Below, piece by piece: positions 21,577 through 32,618 of a stretch of 64,000 nucleotides of DNA. The notes under the pieces are model-generated. The model ran no database searches and was not told the DNA's origin. It was given only the letters and a program-made list of their open reading frames with translations. The stretch's first letter is position 1, and the number at the start of each line of letters is the position of its first letter. The translations under genes were made by a program, and so were the position numbers. This DNA is from Vishniacozyma victoriae (taxonomy: Eukaryota; Basidiomycota; Tremellomycetes; Tremellales; Bulleribasidiaceae), in NCBI GenBank assembly GCA_017654735.1, contig JADPYG010000091.1, positions 1 through 64,000 on the forward strand. The letters run 5' to 3'.

Positions 21577-24500
21577 ATGTCGCCCTCACAAGGAGAGAAG
21601 CCGGAGAAACGCAAGAGAAAGAAACGTATTCCGCTCAACTGCTCCGGTGTGTCTTCCACGACCGCGGCAAATCGCGTTACTGACCGGACAAGAATGCCGC
21701 CGGCTCAAAATGAAGTGTGACAGGGAAGGTCAGTGGTAGTGGGACGTGGAACGGATGTCAATCTATTAACAATCTGCCAGTGCCATGCGGGGGATGCATC
21801 CGGAGACTATGCCCCAACTTATGTCAGGGCATAGAGAAAGACAATGTGGCCAGGCATACACCGAGAGCCAGGAGCTCCGAGGCGCCTCTTGGTAGGTCGC
21901 AAGCATTCACAGCAGGCGCGCAACCACTTGTGGGTTCCGAGGATGAGCAAATGGATGTCAACGACTACATTTCCTTTCCATCAATTCCAATCTCGAGCCC
22001 GCTCTTTGTCTCTCAGGATCACGAGTCAGGCGCTCAGCTTGAGTGGGGCGACGTCCCCGAAGATTACAGCCGAATGTCTGCCAGCAATACCGCTCAATCA
22101 AATCATCTTCTGCCCGATGTCCGGCCGGGTGGTTCAAACAAGTCTCAAGGGACACGACAGACACAGGGCGTCGAATCGGATCCCTCGACAAATGTTGGGT
22201 CTCTTCGTCTAGATACCGGTGGGCGGTCACGATACTTTGGTCCCACTGCTGCAAGTCAATGGTTACGAGATGTGAGTCAGGTCTGTTGCACCTGAGCCAC
22301 GAGGCAACATCAAGTCTGCGGATGAATTATTGGAGCTGATCGCCCCTCTTTAGCAAGGTTCAGCCGAGGAGCTTGATGTTCCGTCGTTCTCGGGACCTCC
22401 TTCCCCCCGTATAAGACCAAGCACGCACTTTCATACTCCGGCAGCGGGCACACGTAGCACTACGTTTCCTTTCAACGCGACAAACGGCGTCCCTTCCAGA
22501 ACGGCGATCTTGGCGGCGATCCCATTACGCGAAGAAGCGATGCATCTAGTCGACTCTTATTACCGATACTACGCTTGGCAGTACGTGCGAAGCACGACTC
22601 GTGAAGTGATGATGTTGACTGATCTACTCAGTTTTGATGTAGCTCCACGACGAGAAGTACAGCCGCTACTGCACACGCTGTACCCTAATGGTCCACGTTC
22701 ACAGAATGAGCCGAGTGAGCGAATACGTCTGCATCCGCAAGAGCTTGCTCTTCTCTTCATCATATTCGCGATGGGAGCGCGGCATGCTCTCGAGTGGGAG
22801 CAGGGCGAAGGACCGGACGAAGACTATAGCTGGCTTGCTCGAAGTTGTCTTACAAAGGGTGATTTTATGACCCATCACACGATATGCGGTGTACAGACTT
22901 TGGTGCGTTCCGATGACCGATGTCATTATTTATCACGGCTGAATCATTTCAGCTCATCATGGCTGCCTACCAATTGTAAGTGCATGCCAAAAGTGTCCAT
23001 AGAACATTAGTAAACTTGTTGTAGAGAGACCGATGAGGGGCGTACAGGTCTATCGGCTTGGCCTTTGTTTGGTCTGGCGATGAGGTTGATCTTGGCCGTA
23101 AGTCCCGGATAGTGATTTGGCTGCGCTAGGTTGCCATGTTGATACAATAGATGGGCCTGCACCGTGACGGCTCTAAGTGGGGTCTCCCTGCTGAGGTGGT
23201 TGAGCAACGTCGGTAAGTTCCTCCCCTGGTCTTGCCTTTCTACCCAAACGATGCTGAAGATCAGCCGTGTATTTTGGGAATGCTCAGCCCAAGACATCTT
23301 CCAAGCTAATTGCTCTTCCCGACCGTGAGTCGCCCAAGTCTCTAGCCATCTCAACCAGCAGGAATTCGATTCACTCTTCATACATCGACACCCTGCTTCC
23401 GGAAAATCGAACACTGGAAGATGTCGTGTCTTACACAGAGAAGGCCTACCATACTCTGAAATTTGAGCTCGCCCAGATGAGTGTCTCGTAAATCGAACCT
23501 GTCTGTACATTTTTCTTGCTGAGCGAGTAGCATTGTTCAGATGAATGCCAGCATACATCCCCCTGGTTACGATCAAGTGGTAGCTCTACACGAGAAATTG
23601 TAAGTGGCGGTACTGTGCTCCCTGTTGCTAAGAGACAGTGTCTCCTTTCAGCAGTCAGTACCTTACAGGATGCGATGTCGAGCCATGCTCGAATCACTAC
23701 CATCACTGTACCCAGATACAACATCTGCAGCGAGTGACAGTCCCCCAGCGAACAAGCAAGATGTGCGGAAGACTTTACAGGTACGCGGACACACTGCTGT
23801 TGTGAAACCGATGACTCAAGGGATCGCAGCAATTCTCCTTGGCGATGAATATTTCCGAGATGATACTGTATTTGCACCGACCATTTTTTGCCGAAATCGT
23901 TTCGAACCGGACATCGGACCCTATGCGCTCCCCTTACGCACTATCGTACTTGACTGTAGTGGAGCGATGTAATGTAGGCCATTGCGAGCCATTCGCCAGA
24001 TCACATCCTTACATGCAGGTCACAATACAGGTCGTCGCCCAACTATACGAGCTGTACCCCGCCGTATCTGCACGTCACTGGGTTTTCTGGGTAAGTCACC
24101 CTGACCGAAGTGCATGTGTTGACTCGGTACAGTATCACTCCTTCAATGCTGCTGCTTGCATGGCAGTACTGGCTCTTCGTCGCCCTAATGACGCCCTTGT
24201 CCACGTCGCCTTGAGTCAGGTAGATGCGGCCATACATCTATTCACCCAAGTCTTGAAGTATCGACAAAGACCGACCATCACCTCCAACCTCGCATGGCTA
24301 TTGCGCATTCGGCAGCGGATCAGAACTAGTTTCCCTACTGATAATCTCGCTAGTATTCCGGGAAACGTTAGCACTTGTGATCCGGATGAAAACGACGACC
24401 ACGTCACCGATCTCGTCGGCTTGCAGACTCGCTTAGTGGAAAGAGCTGTGGTAACCGCCCCAACGATCAAGCCACGCGTACCCGAAACAAGTCTGCGACT

Positions 24501-24832
24501 TGGACCTGCTTCAGGACCTGAATCGATACCAGCCTTACCAGTGTATGGCGAGGGTGAAGTGGAGACGAGCCCCACCGTCGCTTTCACGACGCCTGACACG
24601 ACCGCAGATTTATTTGTAGGTCTCTACTCATCTCGCACCATTGGAGTTTTTGAATTGAAGCGACAGTTACAACAACTTTTAAACTCCTCATACATAGGCC
24701 ATGCTCCTGCTCAGTCTGGTACAGATACGGTACGTGCTTACTAAGCCTATTGATTGATGTTAGCAGGCCGATGTGTGGGAGTGGGGTCCAGACAGTGAAG
24801 GCTTCATCGACGTTTTTGAAGGTCTTGGTTAG
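21577..24832 (+). CDS. Zn2Cys6 transcription factor, large
   Basis: Nuclear regulator. ATG at 21577 (MSPSQGEKPEKRKRKK) gives a basic leader. The cluster is built over three exons: IPLNCSE, CRRLKMKCDRE, and VPCGGCIRRLCPNLCQG. Spacing is C-x2-C-x6-C-x5-C-x2-C-x8-C, the subclass with a Cys-rich last loop. After an acidic linker comes GRSRYFGPTAASQWLRD, a hallmark of this subclass. Then the middle domain follows: LHPQELALLFIIFAMGA, MTHHTICGVQTL, MGLHRDGSKWGL, and RRRVFWECSAQDIFQANC. The last exon, reached over a 37-bp intron, reads DVWEWGPDSEGFIDVFEGLG and stops at 24830-24832. Around ten introns. It is divergent from the maltose-type transporter, its likeliest target. Confidence 0.85.
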
Positions 24833-24983
24833 CCCTCTTTCAGATCCCAAGAACTTGATCTGGCTCAACATTGTGATGGCAGATGACCAGAGAGACGATC
24901 TTCACAATTCAGATACTTCCAGGACCTGCTTGTATCAGTGGATGCATGCATTATCCTTCCTACTTCTAGCTTCGCGTCCGTAT

Positions 24984-26309
24984 CTACTTTGGCATAACAA
25001 TTTCTCCATCATCATCGAAGAATACAGGAGCGCCTGCTCTGAACGACAGCGTCAATGCGTATGCAATTTTGGAAGCCTGGAGAGCATCGTGAAGATTTAC
25101 TGGGAGGGCTGACATTAGCTTTGCGACGCTGTTTTAGGGATGGGCGAAAACGTACGGGTGTCGTCGAGAACGCTATCGGTAAAGTCTTGCAATTCTTTGA
25201 CGAATGCGTCCTTGAATCGTTCAAAGTGAGACTGGTGTGACTCCGTTCTCACTCCGTGGGAGTCCCGAATCTCCAGTTTGTTCGCTTGCGCATTCTATGA
25301 GCTGTCAGGTCGGACAATGTAGGCAGAATCGAGTATTACTCACGTTATTCACATTGACCCTTGCTTCTGTACCAAAGACCTCAACATACGTCTCGTGTCC
25401 GTTTCGGGCGATACGACCAATGTGTGTCACGCAATTGACTCCGTTGGCAAATTCGATGATACCAATCCCGTTGTCGGTATCTTGGTGCTCTGCAAGCTCG
25501 GGATGCTGGACTGGTTGGCCAAAAGCGTAAACTTTGTTGACTTCCTTCTTAGTATTGGGGCAGCCAGAGGGAACTCCTGTGAGCCATCGTGCAGAATCAA
25601 TTTCGTGCACTCCAACGTCGGTGAATAGTCCCCCCGAGGTGGCCGAAAATCGAACGAAGAAGCCTGAGAGGCTCAGGTCGCTTCCGTGTTCGCCAAAGTA
25701 ACCAACTCACCAGATTCATCGTAAACGTCATTTGATCCAGATTTGATGGTATGGAGCCTGCCTAGGGCGCCTGAGTCGATGAGCGTTTTCAGCTGCCTGT
25801 TCGATTCGTCGACTGTTTGTTTCAGACTTGTCGATTTGCCTCAGTCGAACAATATCCACTCACAACGACGGACGAATGCTACCATCGTTTTCAAGCCAGG
25901 GTATTTCTTCGCTGTCTCAACCACCCGTCGTGACGTTTCCACATCTACCGCGATAGGCTTCTCGAGCAGGACGTGCTATGATTCAGTGTGGGAGTACAGC
26001 TCCAAGAAACATGCTCACTAGGCCATACGACATCGCGAGCTCAGCGAGAGGTGCATGGCGGGATGTTTCGGTGACGATGAGAGTCGCCTCCGCCTCAGAA
26101 GTTTTGAACATTTCCTCCACGTCGGTGTAGCCTCGGACACCGGCTGGTAGATTCTCCTTTGCCCACTGCAATGATTCTTCCCTCACGTCGCAGACCGCCA
26201 CTACTTGGGCTCGAGGTACCTTGTAAGCGAAGTTGGTAGCGTGGATGGATCCCATGCGCCCCAAGCCGACAATAGCTATTTTGAGTTTTCTGTCTGTGGC
26301 GATAGTCAT
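24984..26309 (-). CDS. Gfo/Idh/MocA-family dehydrogenase
   Basis: NAD(P)-dependent oxidoreductase of the inositol 2-dehydrogenase type. ATG at 26309 starts MTIATDRKLKIAIVGLG. The Rossmann motif GLGRMGSIHA lies near residue 14 and VCDVREES ends the second strand. The catalytic EKP appears in LLEKPIAVD. C-terminal domain landmarks are FATSGGLFTDVGVHEIDSARW (residues split here for family comparison), DTDNGIGIIEFANG and HETYVEVFGTEA. Downstream exons read NKLEIRDSHGV, FKDAFVKELQDF and HDALQASKIAYALTLSF, ending DDDGEIVMPK with the stop at 24984-24986. Introns of about 40-60 bp. It shares a CCGG-rich promoter with a flavin monooxygenase. The substrate is probably a polyol or sugar acid. Confidence 0.88.
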
Positions 26310-26641
26310 GATATACTTTCCAAATATCGGGGTTCAAGTGACGAGAAGTCTTTTGACATTCCGATAGGCTTATATACATATGTCTTGTAGACTGGAATAG
26401 GTAGCCAAGTCGGACAAGACGGCATTCAATGATGTCCGGTCGCACACTGGCCCAGTATCGCCGGAGATATTTGAGACCGGTGATATCCGGTCAGGAGAAA
26501 TCCACAATGTCCGGTTCGTCTTTCCCGGTGGACTTCACCATCTCCGGAGTGATACAGCGACATAGCATAAATATCCTGAGGTCGAAAGCTCCTGATACTC
26601 CATCACCTCTACAGCGCTTGTCTCATCTTTGCACATAGATC
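26310..26641. promoter_or_regulatory. Bidirectional promoter with CCGG cluster
   Basis: The 332-bp divergent gap contains seven CCGG cores in 26435-26548. Three are the direct repeat TCCGGT (26435, 26486, 26510); there is also ACCGGT at 26476 and palindromic TCCGGA at 26543. A TATATAAG box on the minus strand near 26370-26378 belongs to the dehydrogenase. Confidence 0.6.
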
Positions 26642-28702
26642 ATGGCACCAACCGCAGTACAAGAATTCGTTGATATCCCTTACGCCAAAGGGCAACAATC
26701 AAAGATTGTCAATGGCCACCTCGAGCTCGAAAAAGAAGCTCCGGTACCCGTCGCCGACGACTTCATGTATGACTTCAAATTCAACCATGCCCTACCTACA
26801 ACCGATGCTCTTGGCGCCGAGATATCCCCCGACTCAGACGCGAATCAGATCGCCGAGTCCCTCGCAGCTGAATTATCCACTGCTTGGTCCAGTGAGACAG
26901 GTGACCATTTCGCCGGGATGTTTCTCGACTATGGTGAGTAAAAGGAGGACGTGTCAGCAGCCGGATGCGAGACTGACGATACAGGTGTATGGCGAGACAA
27001 GCTAGTATTTACTTGGGATCATCGAACCTTCAATTTCAAGGAGAACATCACTCGAGCCGCTAACGACCTACTCCCTTCGACTCCAGCGAGCAACGTCAAG
27101 ATTATTGCTCCACTTCCCAGCATTCAGCGACCATACGAGGATCTGGTGTTCCTCCAATTTACCGTATCGTTCGAGACCGAGATCGCGAGGGGTTCCGCCA
27201 TCAGTCACGCAGTGTACACATCTGAAGGCTGGAAGCTATGGACAATGCACACTGTGCTTGAAGGCATTAAAGCGTGTCCGATTGTGGACGCAGCAGATGG
27301 ACATATGACTGGCGTAGCAAGCTGGCAGTCCCAGCGAGCCAAAGAGGATGACGAGGTGACACCTGATGTGGTGGTGATCGGAGGCGGTCAAAAGTGAGCC
27401 TTTTAGCCGTGGTCATTCTTATCGTCGACTAATTCTATCTAGTGGCTTGCAGCTTGCGGCGCATTTGAAATCGCTTGGCACATCCGTGCTGATTGTCGAA
27501 AAAAACTCTCAGATTGGTGACATTTGGCGGAACCGCTACGAATATCTTTCGCTTCATCTGCCTCACTGGGCGGACCATTTTGCCTTCTTCCCATTTCCAG
27601 AGCAATGGCCAACATACACGCCGGCACAAAAGCTCGGCATTTTCATGGAGTGGTATGCTCATGCAATGGAGCTGGCGGTTTGGACGTCTTCAGAGGTCAT
27701 CAAGGCCGAACAAGACAATGGTGGGCATTGGACGTTGCAGATCAACAAGGATGGCAACGATCTTAGAACTCTTCACCCAAAGCATGTCGTGAGTCCTGTA
27801 AGGATTGTCCCGTTGAGATTGCTTACCGTCAGGTCATGGCTACATCGCTTTGCGGGGCAGCTTTGATGCCGGTTGTGCCAGGACTTGCCAGCTGGAAAGG
27901 TGGAGTGGCCCGACATTCGACTGCCCATGTCAGTGCTCGAGGCTTCAAAAAGGTTCTGGTCGTCGGCACCTCGTCTTCCGGATTCGATACAGCCTACGAA
28001 TGTGCTCGTCTTGGTATAGATGTTACACTGTTGCAGCGATCACCCACCTACGTCATGTCACTTACCCACTCTGTACCTCGAATGCTGGGCGGGTACGCCC
28101 CGAAAGACGGTGTTCGACCAGACATTGCCGCTCAGGATCGAGCCTTCTTTGCGATGCCAGTCGGACCAGGAGAGGAAATGGGTCGACGGAACGCTGAGGC
28201 TCTCGAGAAGCTCGACAAAGATCTCCTGGAAGGGTTACACGCCAAAGGTTTCAAAACATGGAGAGGTCAGAGAGGCACTGGTAATTCCACGCTTGGACAG
28301 ACCCGTAATGGAGGGTTTTATTTCGAGGCCGGAGCGTGTGAACAGATCATCAACGGCAAGATCCGGGTCGAGCAAGGCGTCGTCGAGAAGTTCACCGCGG
28401 ACAAAGTTGTTCTTTCCGGGGGACGTGAGCGCGATTACGATCTGGTCGTCTTTGCCACGGGCTTCTCAAACACGATCGATTCGATAAGGTCCACCCTTGG
28501 GGAGCGTATAGCCGATCAGTGCGGCCCTATCTGGGGTATCGACGAAGAGGGAGAGTTCAAGACCGCATTCAAGGAGACCGGAGTGCCAAACATGTGGATA
28601 TTGGTTGGATTCCTGGCTTCGGCTCGATTCCACTCCAAGCTACTGGCTTTGCGTATCAAAGCACTTATTGAGGGCATATCACCAACTCCGTACAAATCGT
28701 AG
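26642..28702 (+). CDS. NTF2-like / flavin-containing monooxygenase
   Basis: Predicted FAD/NADPH monooxygenase, related to fungal Baeyer-Villiger and YUCCA-like enzymes. ATG at 26642 (MAPTAVQEFVDIPY). An N-terminal NTF2-like domain (about residues 70-190) includes WRDKLVFTWDHRTF and HAVYTSEGWKLWTMH. The FAD motif VVVIGGGQNGLQLA lies near residue 215, with IGDIWRNRYEYLSLH. The NADPH motif is VLVVGTSSSGFDTAYE, and ATGF appears as VVFATGFSNTID. The C-terminus holds GVPNMWILVGFLASARFHSK. It ends with TAG at 28700-28702 after TPYKS. Introns lie near 26935-26984, 27395-27442 and 27789-27832. It diverges from the Gfo/Idh/MocA gene. The substrate is unknown. Confidence 0.9.
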
Positions 28703-29045
28703 CAGGCACGTATTCATTCTCCTCCTTTGTATGACTTGCGGCTGCGCACATGTATGGTGCGGTGCAATCAGAGCCATTAAAGACAGATCCTGCATTTCAC
28801 AGGTTTTGGAGCTTGAGTCATATAGCCGGCTCATCAGCTATGCCGGTCCAGTCCACTCAGTCACAACCTGCATACTGCACCCGCTGCTGCTCTGTGACCC
28901 TACGTACTCTTGCATGCCCTAGATGACAGGCTCTACTGACAAACGTCTGGTCTAGATCGCGTGGGACATTGAGGCCAGATCGAACAAGCAAAGGGGAACA
29001 GACCGGCCGACGAGGAGAGTGGTAAGAATACATGGAGCGGTCTGG
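28703..29045. other. Convergent intergenic gap
   Basis: 343 bp between converging gene ends. No conserved frame or notable structure seen. Confidence 0.55.
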
Positions 29046-31525
29046 TCACATTCGGTTCGATCCGATAATATCTACAATATTCTGCTCCACATCCAATGGG
29101 TTCTTGTAAAAGTACAGCTTTGTTCCTTTCGGTACAGCCTTTTTCGCCGTTTCCATCCTGATCTCCCAGGTCGCAGCTCGCTGCAGAATCTTCTGCTGAG
29201 AAGATGTGAGGGTTCGTAGCTCTTCCTCGCTGGCGGCGGAGGACGAAGACATCGATGATTCCGATGTGGCTCGAGCTCGGGTCGGTCGTCGAAGCGTCTC
29301 TGGTATTCCTCCAGGTAGCGCCGGTTCTGGCGCGGACGTGCTTGATGTCGTAGAAGCTGGTTCAGCGGTCTCTGTCGAGCTGAGCACTAACGACGACTTG
29401 ACTCCATCAACAAGCTCTTCGATACCTCGCCATACTGCTGCAGCTCGATCGCTGGTGACGTCACGAATAGCGATGGCTCCGACTCGACCAGGGTACTTCT
29501 GGGCGAATTCGACGTATAGTTCCAAATCCTGTTCAGCCGAGTCGCCTAGCATGACCAGAGTAGCGTTTGGGAAAGCCTCGAATAGGTCACGCAGAGATCC
29601 TCGTTTACGCTCAGCGGGGGAGTCGTAAAGTGACGAGAAGATGCTTCGACCGCCATAGTACTTGAGCTGACCATTAGCAGAGCATATGTAGGATTGATGT
29701 ATGAGAGACGATCCAGACTCACCTTGATCGAGTGACGAGTAGGAAAGCTGTTGATGGTGAGGAAGCGATGAATGCTGGGGAATAATTGTGAAGGGGAGTT
29801 CGACTAAGATTAGCTAGAACATAGGAGGCAGGGTTTGAGCTCACCACAAAGTGGAATCCTTGAACGCCCTTCTTCTCCAGACGACGGTACATAGCGTCCA
29901 TCTCCGGAACGCAGATCTCGTCCAGCGGTCGACAGAACACATTACTATAGATCAGTGCTGTCAGTGACGAGGGTAGGGATTGACTTACCGAAAGACTTCT
30001 CGTGGACCGGAAAGGATGTCGCTATGCTTGACTGTATCATCCTGTTTGTCAGCGTGACTTCAATCAACTTGGTGCAGTAATCAAGAGGGAGGCGGTAATG
30101 GAAAACTCACAAGATCCGATATAATGTGTACACCGTCCGCGCGACCAACCTTGATCGACGTCCATTGTACAACCTGCGGTTCCTTGGGGCTATTCAAGAC
30201 CACCTCGTCGGTTCCAGGTCGAGTTGACCTTGATGTGGATGGCGGAGCGTCTACTGCGTCCACCCCATATGCGGATACCGCCCGTCTGAGTCGTTCGCGA
30301 TAAGACCTGTCACTCTCTGCAGGTGGTAGATCCTCGTAGTCGAGTCTGGAACGGATCCTCAAGTTCCATCCGAGCAGCGCATCACTGCTAGACTTGGAGT
30401 CGAAAGCGGCAGCGACAGTCGAGGGGCTGGAGCAAAGTTTTTCCCATGGTATAACGATGGTCTTGGAAAAGTGTCCGTTCCCATCTGTGATCAATTGGAA
30501 CGAATGTATGGGTCTTGTCTCCGGTGATTCATCTACGGTAGTATCGGTGAGGTCGGAATGGTCTGTGTCTGGCGGAATTGCGTGTACGTCGAACAAGACC
30601 CGTCGGTTGGGCAGTATGCTCGACCAGAACGGTGCGAGCCGGGTGTGTAGATTATCGTGTGCGGTCGTGAGGGCTTCCTTGGTGCCGAAGTGGACGACGG
30701 AAGACTCGGAAGATGTGGATGATTGGCGCGATGGGGGCAATCGTGGTGTACCGTCCTGTAGCGGTTGTTGGGGTGCTCGACGCTTCGAGACGTAGGGCTG
30801 GTAGGTTTTGACTGCCTTCTCCTGCTCCGCCTTCTTGTTCTCCTCCTCAGCTTCCTCCATTAGAGCCATCCCCACCGCTGCCGGCAATGGCCCCATAGGC
30901 TGATGGTCGGGATCGCTCCCAGGCAGATTGGGGAGAGCCGCAAAGCCTAAGATCAGTATCAATGACACGATGGATGACTTACGACGAACTAGAGAGACCA
31001 TGACACGTTGCGTACGAGTTGTGAGACTGGCTGGACGGGCCATGGAGCAATAGCCGGAGATCGAGACATGTAGGTCGAACGGGACTGCGGCATGAGCGAT
31101 AATCTCCTAACAAGCTCACCAATTGAGGGATCTAGGGTACCCTCCTTCGACTTGTCATCCCCTGCACGCTCCCTAGCCTTTGCCACGGCCCATCCCGGCA
31201 TCACGTACAACTCCTCCCCCAGCGGTTCAGCCGTTTCAGGCGCAGACTCCTGCCCTTCCGTCAATCCAAGACGACCAGCCCAAGCACGTATACGTCCACG
31301 CATCCCTCTTTTCAACCAGCGAGGCCTATGGAGCTTGTATGACGGTGATGAAGAGTGAAATGAGCGAGAAGACGTTCCTTGTTCGCCAAGGTTGCCAAGG
31401 TCGGGTCGTTGACGTAATGATGGACAGGGGGTCGCTTCAGATGAAATGTATCGGATTTGAGATATAGCCAGTATTGGAATACGAGGCCGAGTGATATGAT
31501 TGAGCCTCGATACGGATGCCCGCAT
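29046..31525 (-). CDS. APP1-type phosphatidate phosphatase (DUF2183)
   Basis: Mg2+-dependent phosphatidate phosphatase of the actin-patch APP1 family, acting on membrane lipid near endocytic sites. The catalytic DxDxT motif is split by an intron: HIISDL joins DDTVKHSDILSG. Conserved blocks follow: FRNVFCRPLDEICVPEM, GVQGFHFVSNSPSQL, FPTRHSIKLKYYGGRS and VMLGDSAEQDLELYVEFA, then AIAIRDVT. The N-terminal half has GWAVAKARERAG, SLTTRTQRVMVSLVRRFAALP and VLFDVHAIPP, as in fungal homologues. The C-terminal tail is Ser-rich and ends IVDIIGSNRM. ATG at 31525 gives a basic, Ser-rich leader (MRASVSRLNHITRP), possibly a targeting sequence; a later start cannot be excluded. Confidence 0.88.
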
Positions 31526-31851
31526 GTGACGATGGTAGAAGGTAGTATGTAGTATGTAGAGACGACAACATCTATTGATAGCGACTAGAAGCTAAAGGCA
31601 TATGACGCGTCTGGTTCCCGCTTACTTTACCTTTTGTCACAACTAGTAATCTCGAATCTGCTCAACGGAAACTCTTACAATCCCGCTCAATGCTGATATG
31701 ATGGTAGGAATAGCAAGCGCTGACTAATGACATGATGCTGAAGGTACGTAGACATTGGAGCATCACAGAATGTGCATGTTCGTAAACTTCATTACTTCTT
31801 TACTCTACGTCCCCTTCATCTTTGACGAGATAATCTCGCTACTCTTCTGAT
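31526..31851. other. Intergenic gap
   Basis: 326 bp between the phosphatase start and the repeat-protein stop. It holds the phosphatase promoter. Nothing else supported. Confidence 0.55.
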
Positions 31852-32618
31852 CTAGGCAACGTCGACGGTGCCCTGGACACCAGCGACCACAGGGTTGAGT
31901 ACTGGTAGACCAAGACCAGCAACAGTAGGCTGGAGTCCCTCGAGAGTAGGGTCAAGCAATGTACCGAGAGCTCCTCGCTTGGCAACATCGACGGTTCCCT
32001 GCAAGCCATCAACGGTAGGAACTAGAACACCCAATCCAAGACCGGCAACAGTGGGCTCCGGCAACAGTGGGCTGGAGGCCTTCCAAAGTGGGATCGAGTA
32101 GTGTGCCGAGAGCGCCCCGCTTGGCCACGTCGACGGTACCTTGCAATCCTTCGACAGTTGGGTTCAGGACTGGTAGACCTAGACCGGCGACGGTAGGCTG
32201 GAGACCTTCGAGTGTAGGATCGAGAAGAGTACCGAGAGCACCACGCTTGGCGACGTCGACAGTGCCCTGGAGACCGTCGACGGTGGGAACGAGAACACCG
32301 AGGCCAAGTCCAGCGACAGTTGGCTGCAAGCCTTCGAGGGTAGGGTCGAGTAGGGTACCTAGGGCTCCCCTTTTGGCGACATCAACGGTGGACTTGAGAC
32401 CGGCGACGGTGGGGTCGAGAACACCGAGTCCGAGACCACCGACCGTAGGTCGAAGACCCTCGAGGGTGGGGTCGAGTAGGGTACCAAGCTGTCCTCGTCT
32501 GGAAAGGTTAGCTAGGAGAGAATATAAAGGGGGAGAGGACTCACTCAGCGATAGCGACAGGTGCGGCCGAGGTAGTAGCCAAGATGGCAATGACGGATAG
32601 AAAGGTCGCGAATTGCAT
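31852..32618 (-). CDS. Secreted kexin-site tandem-repeat precursor (KEP-like), frameshifted
   Basis: Unrecognised small secreted protein. ATG at 32618 gives signal peptide MQFATFLSVIAILATTSAAP. A 46-bp intron (32499-32544) follows APVAIAE. The rest is five units of about 42 residues. Each starts RG(A/Q)LGTLLDPTLEGL, continues PTV(A/G)GLGL and ends TVDVAK, so adjoining units create a dibasic Lys-Arg kexin site. Cleavage would release hydrophobic 40-residue peptides, as known for Ustilago Rep1 or RiPP precursors. Without interruption it would be about 234 residues. A 16-bp tandem duplication in unit 4 (32042-32073) shifts frame, giving about 187 residues and a stop at 32009-32011. Function is not assignable: surface coat, signal peptide or RiPP are all possible. 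Confidence 0.75.
31855..32497 (-). repeat. Five 126-bp coding tandem repeats
   Basis: Units at 32372-32497, 32246-32371, 32120-32245, 31978-32119 (142 bp because of a 16-bp insertion) and 31855-31977. Units 2 and 4 share the LGVLVPTVDGL ending; units 3 and 5 share LPVLNP. This indicates a two-unit (252-bp) higher-order duplication. Confidence 0.9.
32042..32073. repeat. 16-bp tandem duplication causing a frameshift
   Basis: CCGGCAACAGTGGGCT occurs at 32042-32057 and again at 32058-32073. The other four repeat units have this stretch once. Sixteen is not a multiple of three, so the frame is lost inside unit 4. Confidence 0.9.

Noticed and set aside
24833..25240. Plus-strand open frames after the large zinc-cluster gene, including one ending FFDECVLESFKVRLV
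   Set aside because: The opposite strand reads as the conserved C-terminus of the Gfo/Idh/MocA enzyme; the regulator already ends properly at 24832.
31868..32600. Plus-strand open frames with TVPxxPSTVGTRTP repeats
   Set aside because: They are the antisense reading of the minus-strand repeat array. The minus strand has the ATG, signal peptide, intron and dibasic sites.
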